Assembly (NCBI GenBank): GCA_964593465.1
Contig: CAZQJY010000001.1
Location: forward strand, 62,001-126,000
DNA: 64,000 nt
Reading direction: 5' to 3'
Source of the DNA: Mycosynbacter sp964593465
Lineage (GTDB): Bacteria > Patescibacteriota > Saccharimonadia > Saccharimonadales > Saccharimonadaceae
The notes under the pieces: generated by a model
What the model was told of the DNA's origin: nothing
Database searches by the model: none
What the model saw: the letters and a program-made list of their open reading frames with translations, nothing else
In this document: in pieces, positions 48,087 through 57,714 of the stretch
How positions within the stretch are numbered: the first letter of the stretch is position 1
Layout: each line of letters begins with the position of its first letter
Program-made: the position numbers and the translations under genes

Positions 48087-50623
48087 TGCGATTTATTCGA
48101 TCGATAATACTTTTTTCTATGGCCACTACCATCGCCTTTACTTCTGTAACAGGGGCTACAGAGTACGGCTTCAGGGCATCAAATGGAGTACTATACTATG
48201 ATGAAGATGATAGGTGTGGCCCTAGCGGAGATAACTCCTCCAGCTCATCAGATGACGCGGATCTATCTAATGTATATATCGTGGGAGACTCTATCACTGT
48301 AGGAGGATTGCGCTATGGTGATTATGTTGAAAAATTAAAATCTGCTGGTGCAAAAGAGGTACGGATTGTAGGGTCTAGCGGTGGTCGATTAGATGCGCCA
48401 GGTAGTGATGGGTGGATGGTTGAAACCGATGGTACACCCAAGCCACGTCCTGATAAACCCGGATTTGACTACATGCAAGAAGATAAAGATTTTATCAAAG
48501 ACGCGACCACTGTCGTGATCGCACATGGCACCAATGGCATGCCGGGCGGCGCCAATGATATCCAAAAAGCTATCGATATCATCAAGAACGACGCGGAGTC
48601 AAAAGCTAAAATATACTGGGTAGACATAGCTATTACTAATGGATCAGGATCAGGAACTCCAGGCACTGGTCCAGGAACATACCATGACATATCCAGAAAT
48701 CTCAATAAAGTTATTCACGACAATACCAGCAAGGGCTACTCTGTCATCTCATGGGCAAAGGCTGTCGATAGTGACTTTGACCCGAATAAAAGCGAGCCTG
48801 CAAAAGACGCAAACAATATGCTTGGCGACGGTATTCACCCTGCCGACTACAATAAATATACAGATGTAATAGTAGACCAGCTCAAGGGCTCCGGGAACAC
48901 CAATACGCCTTCAGATAACTCAGCCACCCCAGTAGCAACCGGCGAAGAGAACAGAGTTGTCATGACTAATGGCTTCACGGCAGGTAAAAACGGCCGTAAA
49001 CGAATTATCGTGCACTGGACTGGCGCAAATTCGCTAGACAAAGCTCTAGAGTATAGAAGAAATACTGGAGACGGGTATCATATACTCATAGATAAAGACG
49101 GCAAAGAAACCCGCACAGCAGAAGATGAACAAATAGCCTGGGGTGCGGCCGACTCAAACAAGGACAGCCTACATGTCTCAATGGTATCTGACGGATCCGA
49201 GAAGTTCGATCCAGAGTCTCCTCAAGTACGAGCACTCTCTGCACGTATTGGCAAATGGGCAAAACAGTACGACATACCCCTTAAGAAGATAAGTGGACCC
49301 GGTGTACTAGACAGTGGAGATGAAAAAGGTGTGCTTGGCCATCTAGATGTTCAAAATGCATCACCAGGTTCATACCCAAACAAAGACCATCCAGATCCAG
49401 GAGAAGATTTTCCATGGGATGAAGTACTAAAAAACGCCGGCGGTGATACATCGGCGAGTGATGTTAGTGATGTATGTTGTGCTTCTGGCGGAAACACAGG
49501 CGGGTCAATAATTAACGCTAGTGTCGGAGGAGGAGGTGGCTGCGGTGTGGACAAAGATGGCGATCAAGGTAATAAGGAGCAGATCTGGTCATTTCTAATC
49601 AATAAGTTCGAAGGTGAAGGCTATAATCGAGATGAAGCCGAAAAAGCAGCCTCTGGAGTTATGGGGAATATGTGGCAAGAGACAGGTGGTAGTTTTAACC
49701 CTCATATTGACCACGGTATGGGTTGTAATAGCGGACCCGCAATAGGACTGAATCAGTGGTGTTTTGAGCGACAAACTAATCTAAAAAACTTTGGCGAAGA
49801 AAAGGGTAATGGCTGGCAATGTCTGGGCACTCAATTAGAGTTTTTATGGGGTGAAATGACAACAACCCATAAGCATTTGTTCGAAGTTATGAAGGGTAAG
49901 CCTCCACGTGAAGCTGCCGAGATTTTCGACCATGGCGGGGATGGAGCGAGCCAGGGTATTGCAGGATTTGAAGAATCTTGGGATAGCCAAAAGGGAATGC
50001 ATGTGCGCGCTGGATTTGCTGATGAAATTTACAAAGAGTTTACAGGTAAAGATCCTTCCACCCTCAGTAGCAATAGTAGTGCAAATTGCACCAACAAGAG
50101 CAGTACCGGTGCGCCAAACGGAAGCATCGCCGAAGTAGCAGAAGAGATGGCAAGCTGGGCCAAAGAGGCCGGAGGTACCTGCTACGCAAGTGAGGGTCAC
50201 GGGACCCCTACCGAAGATATTAAACGAAGAGTAGAGAACCATTTTAGAGGGGTAGAAAACGGCGTCGACTGCTCCAGTTTTGTGCGAGCCGTCATGGTAA
50301 CTGCTACAGGTAAAGATCCAGGGGAGAATGGGGCAAGGTCAAATACAACAACAGGAATCTGCAACTCACCATGGTACAAAGAAATATCTGAAAATGAAGC
50401 TGGCCCTGGCGATGTAATAGTAACCGGCGCAGGATGCAGCTCTCATGCAGCTGTCATCATCAAGGATGAGGGGAACGGAGTATTTACAACTGCCGACTCC
50501 CAAAGCCCTGGCTGCGGCCCAGATGGTTTTGGTCCTAATGTAGTTGAGGGTAGCCCGGGAAGCTGGAATAATGGTCAGCACCCTAGAAAAATATTTAGGT
50601 TTGTCGAAAACACTCAAGTTTAA
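48077..50623 (+). CDS. four-domain cell-wall enzyme: SGNH + amidase + lysozyme-like + NlpC/P60-like
   Basis: 848 residues. Signal peptide (1-27, ending TGA). SGNH/GDSL hydrolase (about 64-270) with catalytic Ser72 in VGDSITVGG, HGTNGMP and DGIHPADYNKY (Asp251, His254). Amidase_2/PGRP domain (about 292-455) with His313 (IVHWTG), HVSMVSDG and GHLDV, ending DHPDPGEDFPWDEV. Phage-tail-lysozyme-like domain (about 498-655) with Glu535 in GVMGNMWQETGG. C-terminal NlpC/P60 or CHAP-like domain (about 685-845) with Cys732 (GVDCSSF) and His790 (SSHAAVI). Start ATG 48077 overlaps the previous gene by 10 nt. Each domain's fold is inferred from motifs. Confidence 0.85.
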   Translation: MSIMRFIRSIILFSMATTIAFTSVTGATEYGFRASNGVLYYDEDDRCGPSGDNSSSSSDDADLSNVYIVGDSITVGGLRYGDYVEKLKSAGAKEVRIVGSSGGRLDAPGSDGWMVETDGTPKPRPDKPGFDYMQEDKDFIKDATTVVIAHGTNGMPGGANDIQKAIDIIKNDAESKAKIYWVDIAITNGSGSGTPGTGPGTYHDISRNLNKVIHDNTSKGYSVISWAKAVDSDFDPNKSEPAKDANNMLGDGIHPADYNKYTDVIVDQLKGSGNTNTPSDNSATPVATGEENRVVMTNGFTAGKNGRKRIIVHWTGANSLDKALEYRRNTGDGYHILIDKDGKETRTAEDEQIAWGAADSNKDSLHVSMVSDGSEKFDPESPQVRALSARIGKWAKQYDIPLKKISGPGVLDSGDEKGVLGHLDVQNASPGSYPNKDHPDPGEDFPWDEVLKNAGGDTSASDVSDVCCASGGNTGGSIINASVGGGGGCGVDKDGDQGNKEQIWSFLINKFEGEGYNRDEAEKAASGVMGNMWQETGGSFNPHIDHGMGCNSGPAIGLNQWCFERQTNLKNFGEEKGNGWQCLGTQLEFLWGEMTTTHKHLFEVMKGKPPREAAEIFDHGGDGASQGIAGFEESWDSQKGMHVRAGFADEIYKEFTGKDPSTLSSNSSANCTNKSSTGAPNGSIAEVAEEMASWAKEAGGTCYASEGHGTPTEDIKRRVENHFRGVENGVDCSSFVRAVMVTATGKDPGENGARSNTTTGICNSPWYKEISENEAGPGDVIVTGAGCSSHAAVIIKDEGNGVFTTADSQSPGCGPDGFGPNVVEGSPGSWNNGQHPRKIFRFVENTQV

Positions 50624-50639
50624 TAAGAGGAGATTCTCA

Positions 50640-51029
50640 GTGGATATAGAGTACATACAAAGTTGGATATATAGGTATCGTTTCTTATTAATCATCATTT
50701 TTGTCGTAATCATAGCGGGCTTAGTGGGCGTTACCTCAATGCAAAACTACCGTGATACACATATAGCAAAAGAAACGATAAATAAAGTCGTTGATCCTGC
50801 AGAATTTGAAATAAAAAAAGTACTTCTGTCGAATGAAGGCTGGAAGTACGTACAGATTGCATATACACAAGGAGAACTCAAAGGCACGACCGCCGTAGCA
50901 ATACTCCACGACGAAGCAGATAGAACAGTTCTTAAGGTTGGGCCCGGAACTAGTTTATCAAAAAGTGTTATGAAAAACGCAGGTGTACCAAATAATATCC
51001 AAGCGGAAATACTAAGAATATCCCTATAG
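50640..51029 (+). CDS. single-TM membrane protein, 129 aa
   Basis: GTG 50640 with GAGGAG 9 nt upstream, 16 nt after the previous stop. Membrane helix (about 15-34, FLLIIIFVVIIAGLVGVTSM), then a small extracytoplasmic domain (EFEIKKVLLSNEGWKYVQIAY, GTTAVAILHDEADRTVLKVGPG) that could be VirB8-like or NTF2-like in size, but that is inference. Third gene of cassette 1. Confidence 0.7.
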   Translation: MDIEYIQSWIYRYRFLLIIIFVVIIAGLVGVTSMQNYRDTHIAKETINKVVDPAEFEIKKVLLSNEGWKYVQIAYTQGELKGTTAVAILHDEADRTVLKVGPGTSLSKSVMKNAGVPNNIQAEILRISL

Positions 51030-51047
51030 TTCGCGAGAAAATTTATT

Positions 51048-52580
51048 ATGAATCGTAATCCACTAGATCCACTCAAAAAAATAATAATCTACACCACAGT
51101 AATAGGTGCCATTACCTTAAGTCTGTTATTTTTTATCATCAATTATACGTTTGCCTATATAGCCGTCGAGAAACCAGACGGTATACGTGATACGCGCATA
51201 TCACTGTACTACAACTCCTACCAGAAAGAGATTGGAAAACCAGGTCTCCATATAGTCAAAAGGGGGGCTGATGAAATATCCGTCTGGTCTGGTGATAATA
51301 TACATACATCGTCACCTTTTAAAACTCCTTGGTATGGATTCTCCTATAAAAAGATTAAAATTCAGTATGATAAGAATGCCGATAAAGCCGCGTATCAATC
51401 CATGCTTGATGATGCATGTGGTACGTACAGTAAAAATCTAGCCACCTTGTTGCAATATAAGTGTACAGCACCGAGGGCATTAACTCGGTTCAATACGCCT
51501 GACCGCGGAGAGTGGACAACGAATAGCATATATTCTGAAATTTATTTTGCAAACATGTCACCAAAGCCTTATATAGGGGGGTTATTGGGCGTGGACTACG
51601 ACCTACACCACCCGCCCAGCATAGTCGCTATTCGCGATAACGGCAGCACAAGAAAATTCAATCCACCAGAAGGATATAGGCAGGATACATTCTCATCCGC
51701 AAAGATCTTTACCGATACGCACACTACGGAAAATAATCGCTTTGTAATTGTAGAGTCAGACGGAACAATATATTTAGCCACACCTACATCCGATGATTTG
51801 TCGGCTATAGAATATAAAAAGATTGAGACACCAAAAGATTACGATATAAACAACTCTCAAACAATATGCGACATCAAAAAAACTATTGTTGCATGTTACA
51901 CAGGGCAGACGAGCACGCCAAAAGGAGCGGTAAGCTCTAAGCCAACGAGGTCATATATAACAATAATGAATTTCGAGAATAATGATCGACGTGAAATCAA
52001 ACTACAGGATAATTTAATTTTACAGAATTTCGTTATTACAACAGACAGTAGGATGTTTGGTAGTAATCGTGGTGAGTTACTATACTTCAAACAAGATAGA
52101 AGTGGGGACAAAGCTTTAGGTATTAAAATGTCTAAAGAAATCTCGGCAATCTCGGCTGATGACGATATATACTTCATTAAAAACAATGGCATCTACAAGG
52201 CAAGCACTACCACCTTTGAGTCGTATCGAGTGTTCTATTCTCCAAGTATACAGCCGGTAAAACTTATGACAGTCGATAAAAAGGTGTTTACCATCGGTAA
52301 ATCAACATTTATTAAAAACTATACCTATGCATGGCAACTCAATAACCAAGATAATACTACTAATTCTCCCCGAGCTATTGACCTACTTCCATCTGTACCA
52401 GAATCCTCAACATATGGCACAACTGACCTTTCAGAAGATAAGTTATACATAGTAACACCTCTCACTCGTTCATCAAGTAATAAAGATACTGAAAGAATAA
52501 AGCGTAACACTCTCGACTATCTTAAGCTTATTGGAGTTAATACCGACGAATTTACTATCGTATATCCATACGACAAGTAG
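51048..52580 (+). CDS. membrane-anchored protein with possible beta-propeller, 510 aa
   Basis: N-terminal TM (about 11-36, IIIYTTVIGAITLSLLFFIINYTFAY) and a large extracytoplasmic part made of beta strands, with recurring blocks such as IVAIRDNGSTRKF, FVIVESDGTIYLA and ISADDDIYFIKNNGIY. This looks like a propeller, but no family is assigned. Lower GC than its neighbours. Last gene of cassette 1; a promoter follows for the next unit. Confidence 0.65.
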   Translation: MNRNPLDPLKKIIIYTTVIGAITLSLLFFIINYTFAYIAVEKPDGIRDTRISLYYNSYQKEIGKPGLHIVKRGADEISVWSGDNIHTSSPFKTPWYGFSYKKIKIQYDKNADKAAYQSMLDDACGTYSKNLATLLQYKCTAPRALTRFNTPDRGEWTTNSIYSEIYFANMSPKPYIGGLLGVDYDLHHPPSIVAIRDNGSTRKFNPPEGYRQDTFSSAKIFTDTHTTENNRFVIVESDGTIYLATPTSDDLSAIEYKKIETPKDYDINNSQTICDIKKTIVACYTGQTSTPKGAVSSKPTRSYITIMNFENNDRREIKLQDNLILQNFVITTDSRMFGSNRGELLYFKQDRSGDKALGIKMSKEISAISADDDIYFIKNNGIYKASTTTFESYRVFYSPSIQPVKLMTVDKKVFTIGKSTFIKNYTYAWQLNNQDNTTNSPRAIDLLPSVPESSTYGTTDLSEDKLYIVTPLTRSSSNKDTERIKRNTLDYLKLIGVNTDEFTIVYPYDK

Positions 52581-52627
52581 CAGTACTTCAATACAGACAA
52601 TTACTTCTAGCAATTCCATTATATATA

Positions 52628-52656
52628 TTGCATAATAAGCAATTTTACGCTATACT
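52628..52656 (+). promoter_or_regulatory. promoter of cell-wall cassette 2
   Basis: TTGCAT (52628-52633), 17 bp, TATACT (52651-52656). A TCTCGT/ACGAGA hairpin (52674-52705) lies in the leader, just before the start region. Confidence 0.65.
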
Positions 52657-52728
52657 CTATCTGTAACTACGTAATCTCGTGTGCCATAGTGTGGGAGCTT
52701 ACGAGAGATGGGAAACTACCACTGCTCG

Positions 52729-55644
52729 ATGTCGACAAATTTAGACGACAATCCAGATAAATACGCACCTCGCTACGACGGTGAGTATTTACGTAAGAGT
52801 GAGCAGCAGCCAGACACCCATACAACAGACGAGCAGCAGCGCCTAGATCCCCCTCAGACACACACAAATCCATCACCGCGAAGCCGCAAGCAATTGCTAC
52901 AAAAAGCTTTTAGCAACATACGTGGCACGCGTTCCGCATCACCTATACTCCTCATTGCAATACTACTATTTGGTGGCGGTAGTATATTCACTGCTATATT
53001 AGCACCAGGTGCGACACTTTTGCATCTAGCCGATACACTCGAGCGTGACCTCAACAGTCAGCTCTCTGCAATGGACAAGACCTCTATGCAGCTATGGCGC
53101 ACGAAGCTCAAGCAAACAACCTCAGGCTCGTGCGGGGCAGTGAAGCTAAAATGTCGCTTTGCCACAGTCAATGAAGAAAAATTCAGCAAAGCCGTACAAC
53201 GCGCAAATGGCGGACGCACAGACGTGCTCCGTGTTCACTACGACGAAACAAAAAAAGGAGTGCTTCCTGGCAGATCAGCCATAAAATCTTTTGAGTATAT
53301 CGACGACAAAGGCGTCTCGCACTCACTTGATTCAGCTGAAAAGTTTACTAGCTTTATGAAAGAAAATACCGGATTTCGCTCGATGATGTACGGTGTGTAT
53401 AGTCCGCGCTTTTCACCGTTTAAAAACAAAGCTACGATGAAGTTCTTGAACAAAAACAAAACCAGCTGGGCAAAAAAGCTTGTTGGCAAAAACGAAAAGG
53501 AAGTTGACGCCAGTGCCAAGCGAGCTATAAAAGGCACAACCACACTAGCAGTAACAAAACTTACACCCGTAACAGACGAAGACGGCAACCAGACGGGGGA
53601 ATACGAAGACGAGAAGGGTAATAAATACAGCGCCGACGAAGCCAAGGGCTTACTCGAACAAGAAGAGCGGATCAAAAAAAGCCCGACAACACAAAAGGTA
53701 CTTGGTAACATGGCAAAGGGTGTACTGATCACAGGTCTTGCCGACACAGCCTGCACCATCTATAACACCTCGCGTGCAGTAAGTGTCAGCGCCAAAACTA
53801 TTCGTGCCGCCGAATTGGTACGCACAGGTAATATCTACGCTATAAACGAACCTCATGCTATCAAAGCCGAGATGGCCACGCCAGAAACGGTACAATACGC
53901 CTCAAACAACATCATGGCCATGGAACCGCGCACAAAAGTAGCCGACGAATCCCAGCTTGCCAGTACACCGGCTGGTCAAAAGCTTGCTGAAATAGATAAT
54001 CCTAGTGGTGGCCAGACCGGTATGGATTCTCCTATATACAAAATATCGAGCAGCCAAGACTACCCAGAAAAGCTTGATGCCGAGACACAAGCACTGCTAC
54101 CTGGCGGTGGACTCACGGGCACACTTGATAGTGTTAATACTGACATCGCAAACGCACTTGGATCTAACGATCCCGCTACACTATCCGAACGCTGCAAGAT
54201 AATCCAAAACCCAGTTGTGCGTGGTGGCTCGCTCATTATCGGTATTGCAGCGGGTGTTGGTAGTTTTGGTACAAGTACGGCTTTTTCCGTAGCAGGTAGT
54301 GCGGCACTTGGGCTCGCCCTACCATACCTGACAGCACAGCTTGCTGATATGGTCGCAGGTAATGTCACCGAGGGACTCAAGGGTAAGAATCTTGTAAGCG
54401 CTGTATCTGTGGGGGCATCGCTTACCTACAACGGTATTGCACGCAGCCAAGGCATGATGACGATGAGCCCCGAAAATATGGCTGATTATCAAAACGGTAA
54501 ACGTGAGTCACTTGTAGCATATGACGAGATAGACAAGATGGCAGCACGCAAAAACCCTTTTGATGTGACAAATCAATTCTCATTTACCGGCTCGCTAGTA
54601 CGCAGCAGTCTGCCAATCGCAGCAACAATTCGCAGCAATGGCGCAGGCTTAATTCAATCTCTCCCACAAATAGCATCAGTTGCAGCCAAAGCAATACTGC
54701 CGATAGCTGGCGCCGCAAGCGAACGAGATACACTCGTCCGTGCAGAGAGGTATAAGATGTGCGACGATGTGGACTACAAGGCACTTGGCGACGATGTAGC
54801 TGTTGATATAACTTGTGTGATGAACTTTGGCCTGCCACAAGAAGCAATGTCACTAGAAATAGATGAGGCGACAGATTATATGATTGCCAATGGCGAGGTG
54901 GATGCTAATGATATATCTGGCGATCCTGTTGACAATGGCAACACCTGGAATTACGCCAAATACTTAGAGCAGTGTCGCGACAGTCAACCAGGTGCTGTCG
55001 AAGATATAGAGTCCGAACCAACCAACGGTGCCGGTTGCACTGATGAGAAAAATTTTGAGAAAAATTATCACTATGCGAAGTTTGAGGTGATTCGAAATTC
55101 TGATGACGGTATAAGCCAAGAGCTTCCCGGCATGGACAGTGGCGCACAACAAGAGTTTACTGATGGCTCTGCAGGTGAAATTGGACTCGACGGCTGGGCA
55201 TATCCAACCGACAAAAACAAGACAGAGGTATCGAGTAATTTTGGTCCTCGTGACGGAAAACAACACAATGGTGCTGATCTTACAGGGCCTCTTGGTACAC
55301 CTATTTATGCCGCGAGAGACGGCGAGGTGATTGCTGCGGGACCCGCTAGCGGCTTTGGTAACTGGATTGTCCTTCAGCACGACGTCAACGGCAAGCGTGT
55401 CGACACCGTCTACGGCCATATGCAGCGCAGCGGCGTGCTGGTGCGCGTAGGGCAACGAGTAAAAGCTGGCGAGATGATTGGCCGCATTGGCAATGAAGGC
55501 CAAAGCACCGGACCACACCTTCATTTTGAAGTATGGGATGGCGGGCGTAGCGATATGGAAGGTGGGTCTGGCGGCAAGGCAGTCGATCCGGCATCGTTTC
55601 TCGAAAAAGCATCAAGTAGCAACAGTAATGCGAGGGATGTTTAA
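52729..55644 (+). CDS. large membrane protein with C-terminal M23 peptidase (cassette 2)
   Basis: 971 residues from ATG 52729, chosen over the in-frame ATG 52708 because MSTNLDD aligns with MSTALDD of its paralogue at 44964. TM segment (about 75-100), ectodomain with GSCGAVKLKCRFATVNEEKF and ENTGFRSMMYGVYSP (matching cassette 1), hydrophobic helices (about 480-540), and a C-terminal M23 domain with HNGAD (His846, Asp850), GHM, and HLHFEV (His930, His932). Peptidoglycan cross-link hydrolase, probably active outside the membrane. First gene of a new transcription unit at 52628-52656. Confidence 0.8.
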   Translation: MSTNLDDNPDKYAPRYDGEYLRKSEQQPDTHTTDEQQRLDPPQTHTNPSPRSRKQLLQKAFSNIRGTRSASPILLIAILLFGGGSIFTAILAPGATLLHLADTLERDLNSQLSAMDKTSMQLWRTKLKQTTSGSCGAVKLKCRFATVNEEKFSKAVQRANGGRTDVLRVHYDETKKGVLPGRSAIKSFEYIDDKGVSHSLDSAEKFTSFMKENTGFRSMMYGVYSPRFSPFKNKATMKFLNKNKTSWAKKLVGKNEKEVDASAKRAIKGTTTLAVTKLTPVTDEDGNQTGEYEDEKGNKYSADEAKGLLEQEERIKKSPTTQKVLGNMAKGVLITGLADTACTIYNTSRAVSVSAKTIRAAELVRTGNIYAINEPHAIKAEMATPETVQYASNNIMAMEPRTKVADESQLASTPAGQKLAEIDNPSGGQTGMDSPIYKISSSQDYPEKLDAETQALLPGGGLTGTLDSVNTDIANALGSNDPATLSERCKIIQNPVVRGGSLIIGIAAGVGSFGTSTAFSVAGSAALGLALPYLTAQLADMVAGNVTEGLKGKNLVSAVSVGASLTYNGIARSQGMMTMSPENMADYQNGKRESLVAYDEIDKMAARKNPFDVTNQFSFTGSLVRSSLPIAATIRSNGAGLIQSLPQIASVAAKAILPIAGAASERDTLVRAERYKMCDDVDYKALGDDVAVDITCVMNFGLPQEAMSLEIDEATDYMIANGEVDANDISGDPVDNGNTWNYAKYLEQCRDSQPGAVEDIESEPTNGAGCTDEKNFEKNYHYAKFEVIRNSDDGISQELPGMDSGAQQEFTDGSAGEIGLDGWAYPTDKNKTEVSSNFGPRDGKQHNGADLTGPLGTPIYAARDGEVIAAGPASGFGNWIVLQHDVNGKRVDTVYGHMQRSGVLVRVGQRVKAGEMIGRIGNEGQSTGPHLHFEVWDGGRSDMEGGSGGKAVDPASFLEKASSSNSNARDV

Positions 55645-57714
55645 ATGAAAAAGCTTCGTATTATCTCGCTGCTATTTGCTGCTATCCTAATCACGCAAGA
55701 AGTGATTTTTCCTATCGACGTAATGGCGATATCCGACCCAAATAGGTTAATACGTCAAGATGCGTGGGGTATTGATGACGAATGCGGCGTACCAACAAGC
55801 ACCAGTGAATCTACCGATAACCTGCAGGAGGTAGTGAACGAAATTGTAGACGACGCAAAAAATAAAGGTGTCAATGCATCCATAAAAATAAGTGGTGATC
55901 AATCCGCCTCTGCCGGATCATCAAGTCAGATGCCATCTGCGTCTATTATAAAACTCTTGGTTGCTGTAGCACTGATGAAAAAAGATATACCCCTCAATGA
56001 CGTACGCACAGACCTAGAAACTATGATTCGAGACTCTGATAATGCGGCCGCCAATAGACTTATCAATGCCGCTGGCGGGTTTGATGCTATCAATACAGCA
56101 GCTCGTGAACTAAACATAGAGAATGATATTCATATCGGACGAAAAATGCTCGAAACACCCACAGGTTCCGACCCAAACACTATCTCATCTACAGGCTCCG
56201 ATATACTACTTGGCGCTATCAAAAAGTCTGCTGATAGCAGTGATCCTGTGAGTAAAGAGTACGCAACTGCTATCATCTCTGCTATGAAGAGCCAAACTGT
56301 AAACACGAAATGGGGCTCTTCTGGTATTCCTAGGCAACATATCGCCCATAAAACAGGTGAACTTGGTGGTGCGCAGCATGATGTGGGATATTTTCTCAAA
56401 GATGATAGGTGGCTAGCCGTAACAATCCTCACGAACGAGCCTAATAGTAATGGCTCTCAGGGTATAGAGGTGGTGAAAAATGCAGCCAAAAAAATCTGGG
56501 ACGCATGGGAAAAAGGAGGTGAGATAGGCGACGACAATCAAGAGTCTGAAACTGTAGGCTCTCAAGACGAGCTAACTACTAGTAGCTCATGCTGTCTCGA
56601 CCCAAGCGCCAGCCGCGTTGCTCTAGCCGGCAATAACAATGTCGAAAAAATACTCAACTTCTATATGCGTAAAGGCCTCAACCTTGCCCAAGCAAGCGGT
56701 ATCGTTGGTAATATGATGCAAGAGTCTGGCCTCAAACCAAATATCGTACAGGGTGGACGACTTATAGCACCAGGCGAAAACTATCGCATGCAAAACGGTG
56801 TAGGGTTTGGGCTGATTCAATGGACATTCACTGGCAGACAAAAACCACTCCAGGATCATGTCGATAAAATGGGTGTTAAGAATACCGACCTCAGTGGGCA
56901 ATTGAGTTTTACATGGGTAGAATTAACCGGGCCGTATCTTTCAACGTTGAATAATCTCCGGCGTACCAACGATCCTATACAGGCGGCTGTTGTTGTACAC
57001 GATGGCTACGAAAAATCTGCTGACTCTGCAGGGCAGGTGCGAAGTGTGCGTGGTGGTAATGCAAAGAAAATTTTCGACCAATACAAAAACGCGCCGGCAT
57101 TAGCTGGAAGCTCCGCTGCAAGCGCCATGAATAATCCGTCGGGATTAGAAGAAGTTGACGCACATGGGCAAGCTGACACAGAAACAGCAGCTAGTGTGGA
57201 CGAAAGTGGTGAATCCACAGGAGGCTGCGGCAGTGCAGCTGGCGGCAACTTCATAGATACTCTCAAAGCCTACGCTTGGCCAACATGGAAAGGTCTAGAC
57301 ACTAAACCCACCAACTCTTACGCAGGAGCTGTATCAAGAGCTTTGAGTGGAGGATTTTATGTTGGCGGCATCAGGTATAGAGGGATTGACTGTGGTGGAT
57401 TTGTTACACTTCTAGTACGTGATAGTGGTTATGACAAGGGCTATAACTTCGATGGCAAAGGAGGCCCCACAAGCTCTCAGGAACAATGGATGCGCTCAAA
57501 CTGGCAATCACTCGGGTCGAGCTCTAGTATTAACGCTGGTACGTTGCAACCTGGCGACGTTGCAATTAATTCAACTCACACGTTTATATACGTTGGAGAT
57601 GTTCCAGGGTTTGGATCTAAAATAGCGTCCGCCTCACTCGATGAACGTGCACCAATGGCCGATACGCAACAGAGTCCAACTCAACCGGGTTATAATTGGT
57701 ACAGGAAAAAATAA
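55645..57714 (+). CDS. serine beta-lactamase-like + lysozyme-like + NlpC/P60-like fusion
   Basis: 689 residues. Signal peptide (about 1-28, ending VMA). Serine hydrolase domain (about 60-290) with the class A beta-lactamase triad S100-x-x-K103 (SASIIK), S131-D-N133 and K236-T-G238 (HKTGELGG); spacing between the first two is short (31), and the omega-loop Glu cannot be placed with confidence. Phage-tail-lysozyme-like domain (about 330-480) with IVGNMMQESGLKPN. NlpC/P60-like domain (about 545-689) with DCGGFVTLLVRD and PGDVAINSTHTFIYVG. Starts 1 nt after the preceding stop. It may be a peptidoglycan-acting esterase or carboxypeptidase rather than a lactamase. Confidence 0.82.
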   Translation: MKKLRIISLLFAAILITQEVIFPIDVMAISDPNRLIRQDAWGIDDECGVPTSTSESTDNLQEVVNEIVDDAKNKGVNASIKISGDQSASAGSSSQMPSASIIKLLVAVALMKKDIPLNDVRTDLETMIRDSDNAAANRLINAAGGFDAINTAARELNIENDIHIGRKMLETPTGSDPNTISSTGSDILLGAIKKSADSSDPVSKEYATAIISAMKSQTVNTKWGSSGIPRQHIAHKTGELGGAQHDVGYFLKDDRWLAVTILTNEPNSNGSQGIEVVKNAAKKIWDAWEKGGEIGDDNQESETVGSQDELTTSSSCCLDPSASRVALAGNNNVEKILNFYMRKGLNLAQASGIVGNMMQESGLKPNIVQGGRLIAPGENYRMQNGVGFGLIQWTFTGRQKPLQDHVDKMGVKNTDLSGQLSFTWVELTGPYLSTLNNLRRTNDPIQAAVVVHDGYEKSADSAGQVRSVRGGNAKKIFDQYKNAPALAGSSAASAMNNPSGLEEVDAHGQADTETAASVDESGESTGGCGSAAGGNFIDTLKAYAWPTWKGLDTKPTNSYAGAVSRALSGGFYVGGIRYRGIDCGGFVTLLVRDSGYDKGYNFDGKGGPTSSQEQWMRSNWQSLGSSSSINAGTLQPGDVAINSTHTFIYVGDVPGFGSKIASASLDERAPMADTQQSPTQPGYNWYRKK

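Noticed and set aside
55645..56520. Calling the serine hydrolase domain an antibiotic-resistance beta-lactamase
   Set aside because: The motif spacing is compact, the omega-loop Glu is uncertain, and the context is wall hydrolases; named only as beta-lactamase-like.
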